Shown piece by piece: positions 58,680 to 64,000 of a DNA stretch of 64,000 bases (position 1 is its first letter; each line of letters starts with the position of its first letter). Both the position numbers and the translations under genes were made by a program. This stretch comes from Argyresthia goedartella (Eukaryota > Arthropoda > Insecta > Lepidoptera > Argyresthiidae), in contig OX463810.1 of assembly GCA_949825045.1 (NCBI GenBank), forward strand, positions 40,000,201-40,064,200, read 5' to 3'. Below the pieces are notes generated by a model. It was not told the origin of the DNA. It made no database searches and worked only from the letters and a program-made list of their open reading frames with translations.

Positions 58680-58751
58680 GGCAACCATTGTAATTTTGGC
58701 AACCATTGTAATGTTGGCAGCCATTGTAATGTTGGTAACCATTGTTGATTA
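58680..58751. repeat. 18-bp minisatellite, four units
   Basis: Units of the type GGCAACCATTGTAATGTT, the fourth diverged. Because 18 bp is six codons, the minus strand stays open and gives a repeated MVAxIT pattern at the start of a 93-codon frame of unknown meaning (58461-58742). Confidence 0.8.
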
Positions 58752-59664
58752 TCTGAAATCACTTAGGTACTTGTGGGCATTATTATTTAGCCATACAGGT
58801 GAGCAGTAGTCCACCGCTGAGCACACAAGGCTGAGGTCAGCATTGTGGAGTAAGGAGACTTTCAGATCAAATTGACTATCCTGACCTGAAAATCGGACGA
58901 ATTAACCTAAAATTTCGAACAGACTATCAGTGAGTTACAAGCTCTATTATTATTATTAGCCTACATCATCCCACTGCAAGTTCTATTACCGCGACACAAT
59001 CTAAAGACGTGACTTAAAGCATAAAGTCTACTCAAAGATCTTTACATAGATAGAAGAAGACGCGGGCTCAACCCAGATAGCAGTTAAATATATAACTCTA
59101 TAGATAAGTAACCCATCAACCTTAGTCCAACATCTGATGCAACGCATGACCGCAAAACATTCAAGATGGAGTACGATGAACCCATTCGATTCCGAGATGA
59201 TAAATTACTCGATGCCATGAATCGATCCGACGTGTCATTTAAATTTAACGCAGTCAATTGTGGCTATTGGAAGTTGCCTCGGGTTAAAATCATGTTATAT
59301 TATAATTTACTAATCAAGATGCAAATACTAATGACAGAATGAAGATGGAGGCAAAAAAACCTCTAAAGGTCCTAATTTTATTCATCAGGTTTTGCATCAA
59401 GCAGATTATAACGTTCCTAGGATTTCACTAAAATTAGGAAACCGCGTCACCTTAATGGTCAAAGGTGACCGTATTGACGGTAGTTTACATCATCAATTGA
59501 TCAATCCATTGATTTAGATGTAACATTAATCAAGGTCGGATATAATTTATGATACTTTGCTACTAAGGTTCAAGGATGATGATCAAGGTACTGTTAGCGA
59601 ACTATCTTGACATCAATAGTGACAAAAATTGTTAAACTACGGAACGATATATATAGGGCCTAAT

Positions 59665-59790
59665 ATTTTTAAATCATCATCAACATCAGCCCGACCGACT
59701 CTTGAGTTAGGCCGTCTTATATATACGCCATTCATCTCGTTCCTGTGCGATCCGCGTCCATCTAGTTCCTGCTATCCTCGCTGTCATATC
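59665..59790 (-). pseudogene. LINE C-terminal fragment (RTE-like)
   Basis: The minus strand reads TARIAGTRWTRIAQERDEWR, then a stop and a TGATGATGAT-type tail. The W..IAQ.RDEW pattern followed by a trinucleotide tail is what the 3' end of RTE-like LINEs looks like. Only the last few dozen codons remain. Confidence 0.5.
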
Positions 59791-59799
59791 TTTTTTTAG

Positions 59800-62700
59800 G
59801 TTCATACAACCAGGTATTTACGTGTCTGAACTATTCAGATGGTACCTACCGTCAACGTACCTACAGGTGATCTATGCTTAAGAACAATATTCCCCAATAA
59901 ACCTATGGTCACAAACGAAAACAAAAATGGGTCTTCCTTAGTACCTACTCAGAGATATTTGTTGTACATTAATATGCCCAAAAATTCAAATTCATTGCAT
60001 TGTTTGATTAGCAGTAGGCACTCCAAAAGTAGTGCTTCCGGACGCCGAAATTCTTGCAATGTATTAGCACCACTGATTAGTCAAACACCGAATACTTAGT
60101 CATTACGAAACATCAACAAGAGCACAAGGTCGAGGCTCAAGAGACATGCGCCTGCGTCGATCGCAAGCCGCATGGAAGTGACCTTATCCTATGAGATCAA
60201 ATCACTTTCTAATTAATTTAATTGTACCTCGTTACTTAAGTGCTGAGTGCCGATTAATGTTTTCAATGGGTTGTAATTAAGTATATGATAAAGTGTGATA
60301 GAAAAAGCAGAATAAAGAATATTATAAGTTATAACCATATTATTTATTCCCTATGCCATAAACTGCGGTTTCAAACAAAAGATTATAACGACAAAACCCC
60401 GCCCACTTGTATGTCGTCCCTTTATAAATACATACGACTAGGCAACTGTAAGATACTATGTGTCATGTTGTAGTCTACAAGCATAGCCTCGTGTCCGCCA
60501 GCTCTAAAAACTCAATCAATCCCTGCCATCCCGCCCTAGATGTTATGACATAGGGCAACATCCTAAAAGATGTTATCTCCAAATCATCTCTCACTGAAAT
60601 TACTCTTGTCTGTAGCGCGCGCGCTGCCGATGCACCGATTCACCACCACCAGTGAAAGTAACGATTACATCAAACGAGTCCGTGTTATTAGGTGCAATGA
60701 CGTAATGATCGATTCTAGTATTTTTTGTGATGACTAAAGTAAAAAAGACTGTAATATCAGCTCCCGTAAAGGTATAATTAGGTGTGATTTTGTATGAAAG
60801 AAAGTTGTGAGTAACTCTAGATGGTTCGTTGGATTTTGACGTGTTAATTTATGGCTTCCGATTGATTTCATTATAAAGAACGGGGTATGTAGTTAGCTCG
60901 ATGCTGCTCAGTATCAAGAAATGTAGCGATGTCGATCGCTTTCAATTTGGCTTTTAAGAAATGAAGTCATACGATCGAAGATTAATTCTCATCTCATCTG
61001 GCTGGTCAGAAACTGATTTGTTACCTGAAACAAAACAAACATAATCTTTACGATTTCAGTAGTGAAATACAAGATAAATACTTAACTCGGGATATCGTTC
61101 AAACGAGGATTAAGATTAAGAGATAGGCATAAGATAAAGGCATACAGCGTCGTGAAACATTTTTAATGAAATCAATAACTCAGATAAAAATCAGAAATCA
61201 ATAATTAATTATAATTACATTAAAACAAGCGTAAATAATAGTTTCATAAACAGTTGGGACCGCCCAGGTCAACAATCTCCAACACACCGAAATAAAAATA
61301 TTCACGAAGAAACATTATAAAAATAAAATAGACCAAAGAGTGAAGCGTAATTTTAGGGTTCAATTTATTACCTCACATCTTATGGCAGAGTAAGACATAA
61401 ATATACCTTAATTGTATACAGACTTTAGCAACAAAGAAAAATATCGGTGTCATTGACCGCTTGCTGATAAGACGCGACAGAGACGTTCATAATCTCTTGC
61501 TTTTCCGTCTGCGCCGTGACCCGTGCTGCCAGCCAGTGGAAAAGCGACCACTCAAACGGGATTTCTCAGAATGACAAATACGCGGGATGACTCGAAATAC
61601 GATACGAAGAATTATTTGCACAAAGTTTAACGGTAAGAAGACCTTAAAAAGAAACCAGGAATTTCAACCAAACAAAATAAGAAGGTGATTTGTGATGACT
61701 TATTTGAACACTTGCCAAATGTTAACCGAACTTCAGAGACTTAAGCATACCTACTTAATTGAAGCCCAGTGCCACTAAGAGACCTTCAGGGCCGCTCGAA
61801 AAATCGCCCACTAAGTGGTGAAATACGAACTACGAGTTCCATTATGTAAAGTAGCAATAATTTAAACCATCCTTGAACAACCCTAACAAAAGGGTGCAAC
61901 GTGCTCATTATTGGTAGATGAAGCACCAGAGATGAGATGTCATTGAGATAGCACCAGCAATTGTTCAAGCGACGACGGACTCACATACAAAGCGGACCAT
62001 CAGCGCATTGTGATGTCCAAATGAAGAATACTGAAGGAAGTGGCGACCATGCATCTTCAACCTTGGACGGGTGAATAGAATTCAATAGACTGAGATGATA
62101 TCCTGATCGATAGCATAGAAGAGGCACAATAGACTCAATTATACTCACAAATGGACGACGGCTAATATTAATCAATGTTAGAAAGAAACACTTGAGGGAA
62201 ACGAAGCGTAAAGGAAACAAATGACCGAATTCTGATGGCAATAAGACAATGGCTCGTTAAGTCAATAAAGTATTATGCAAGAATTTACAGATGAGTGTTT
62301 TCATGTAATAGCGAGACAGACTGCAGACACCGCAATTTTACGCACTAATAAGATTTTAGGAAGTGTTGTTTTCTTATTTTGATTCAATTCATTCGTTCCG
62401 TGAGTGAATGGCGATGAGTCGGTGTAATATTTCGTTACCTGTATAGCCTAATTACTTATTCTTAATTATTGTCCGGTATTTTTGTTATTTTCTTTATTCT
62501 GTGTGCCAATATATCTCAAGCACTCCGCAAGCGTTTAGCGATTATTATGTTTACGTGTATTCATGTCAATGCCGTTATATTCCCACCAACAAGTTCTTAG
62601 AGAAGGCCGATCAAAGCATATTATGGGCAGTTTTTCCGCTCACACAATTTGCTCAAGTAGGTTTTTTATAGTTTTCTACTGTGGCATAAGAAAATACTTT

Positions 62701-64000
62701 AGAAGCTACGCTAAATGTGTATAGTAACAGTAATAGGCCTTGGAGAGACCTCTAAAATCTGTATCCACACTCGTTTGATTCAGTCATTCATTCATTCATT
62801 CGCCTCCAAATCTCCTAGCTACACCCAGCCCTACAAAATTTACTATTTAAGGGATTAAATATGGCCAGAAATGCATCTTTAGCTTCAATTCTAGGCTAAA
62901 CTAGACAACATAAAAATTTAGTATAAATATATGTTATAAAAGGTCTATTAGAGATAAGAATGGACTTTTATAATTACCGGATATCTGTTATATTTAATAC
63001 TTAAAAATATTTTTCACAATGCATTATTATTCAACTAAATGAACAAGCGCTCGGAGACGAAATCAGTTTCCTATATGAAAATTACACGCAAAAATAGGTA
63101 AAAAAGGGGAAAATTTTTGGTTGTTTTATTTTATTTTTAATATTATTATTACAGGAGTTTAGTAATATTTTCTATAATTTTCTTGGTATCGGAGCTCGGG
63201 CTGCCCCGCGGGGCTCTGCGCGGGAGCATGCGTCAGTCTGCTTCGACGCGATGCGACGGGTATTTGTTTTCTTTGTCTAAGTCTCAATGCCATTGGCCCT
63301 TGTTCAGTCCTTAAGCTAAATCAGATATTAAAATATAATGGGGTGTGCCCGGAACGAAGTCTTTAGGATTCAGATTCGCATACATTATCTTAAAACCTAA
63401 TTAGGTGTAGGTGGATGTAACAGCATTCTAGCTTTTAAGCCAGAATGCTGTACTAATTAGTAAATAAAATAACAAATTAACTAACATAGGCCTAGATAAG
63501 TTGTCAATTGCATTATTTGTTTTGTGTGTCGCTTCATTTTGTCCTATGGAGTGTCATGTAAATAATAATGTAAAGCTCTTTAAATAAATATAAAAAACAC
63601 ATGATAAAAATGGTGTAGGTGTCTGTGTGTTGTTCTCTACAAACCAAATTAATTCAGTAGCTACAGCTGGATCAAGCTTCATCTGCCTATTCAACTCAAG
63701 GGCTGACCCACGCGGTATTTCACATTATAATGCAAATCAAATGTGTAATTAAATTCAGAATTTATACAAATTGGTTCTATAAATAGTTCCGTAGATTCTT
63801 TGTAAACTAGCTGCTTATAATGCTGTCTTTGTATCACATGACACATGCTTTCCATGGCATCAAACAAGTTCTTAGATTAAAGAATTAAATTACATTATAT
63901 TATTAAATATTCTCATTATATTATTATATAAAATCATAAATATTATTAAAAAAAAACAAATCCTGACTGATTGAATCATCAACGCAGGGGCCAAACAGCT
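59800..64000. other. No gene recognised
   Basis: AT-rich sequence without recognisable genes. Notable points are a CpG-dense patch at 63190-63260, a 10-bp-stem hairpin at 63420-63451 and a short (ATTC)n run near 62785. Short open frames at 59839-60099 and 61981-62241 show nothing recognisable. Confidence 0.35.

Overview
The window is insect genomic DNA, most likely from a moth or butterfly. The base composition is AT-rich. There is one large spliced gene for a cuticle or chitin-modifying enzyme. The rest is dense in tRNA-derived SINEs, LINE fragments, small inverted-repeat elements and the dispersed repeat ending in GTCCGACTCGCACTT that I associate with lepidopteran genomes. The order is inferred from repeat style and protein similarity, not from a species-specific marker.

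Positions 762-17532, minus strand, hold a nearly complete Cda5-type (group IV) chitin deacetylase gene. I rebuilt 16 consecutive coding positions from splice sites and reading phase: a CBM14 chitin-binding domain (17325-17532), a very long low-complexity Pro/Gln/Ser/Thr linker (8279-17121), then the polysaccharide deacetylase domain (5445-8064) and a short C-terminal exon (762-920). All phases agree. The assembled chain is about 2,500 residues without the missing start and signal-peptide exon, which lies further upstream, possibly beyond the window. One catalytic-domain exon exists in two homologous 226-bp versions (7502-7727 and 6974-7199). By phase, exactly one of them must be used.

Inside the last intron (921-5444) a CR1/Jockey-type LINE sits in the same orientation as the gene. 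It is inserted in one copy of a short inverted-repeat element, and a second copy lies head to head beside it. A third copy fills most of the 11675-12237 intron and a fourth lies at 37093-37607.

Positions 17533-64000 contain no host gene that I can support. This is either the long 5' intron and upstream region of Cda5 or intergenic DNA. It carries two SINE families, LINE remnants (30262-33597, 44360-44960, 51795-53870, 59665-59790), a dispersed GGGTTCCGTACC-type repeat, and a three-level nest at 30088-33812. In that nest the dispersed repeat is split by a LINE fragment, which is split by a 2,201-bp DNA transposon with CACTG ends. The transposon carries a 133-bp-arm hairpin and a possible first coding exon. 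This nest and the paired Cda5 exons are the most interesting parts of the window.
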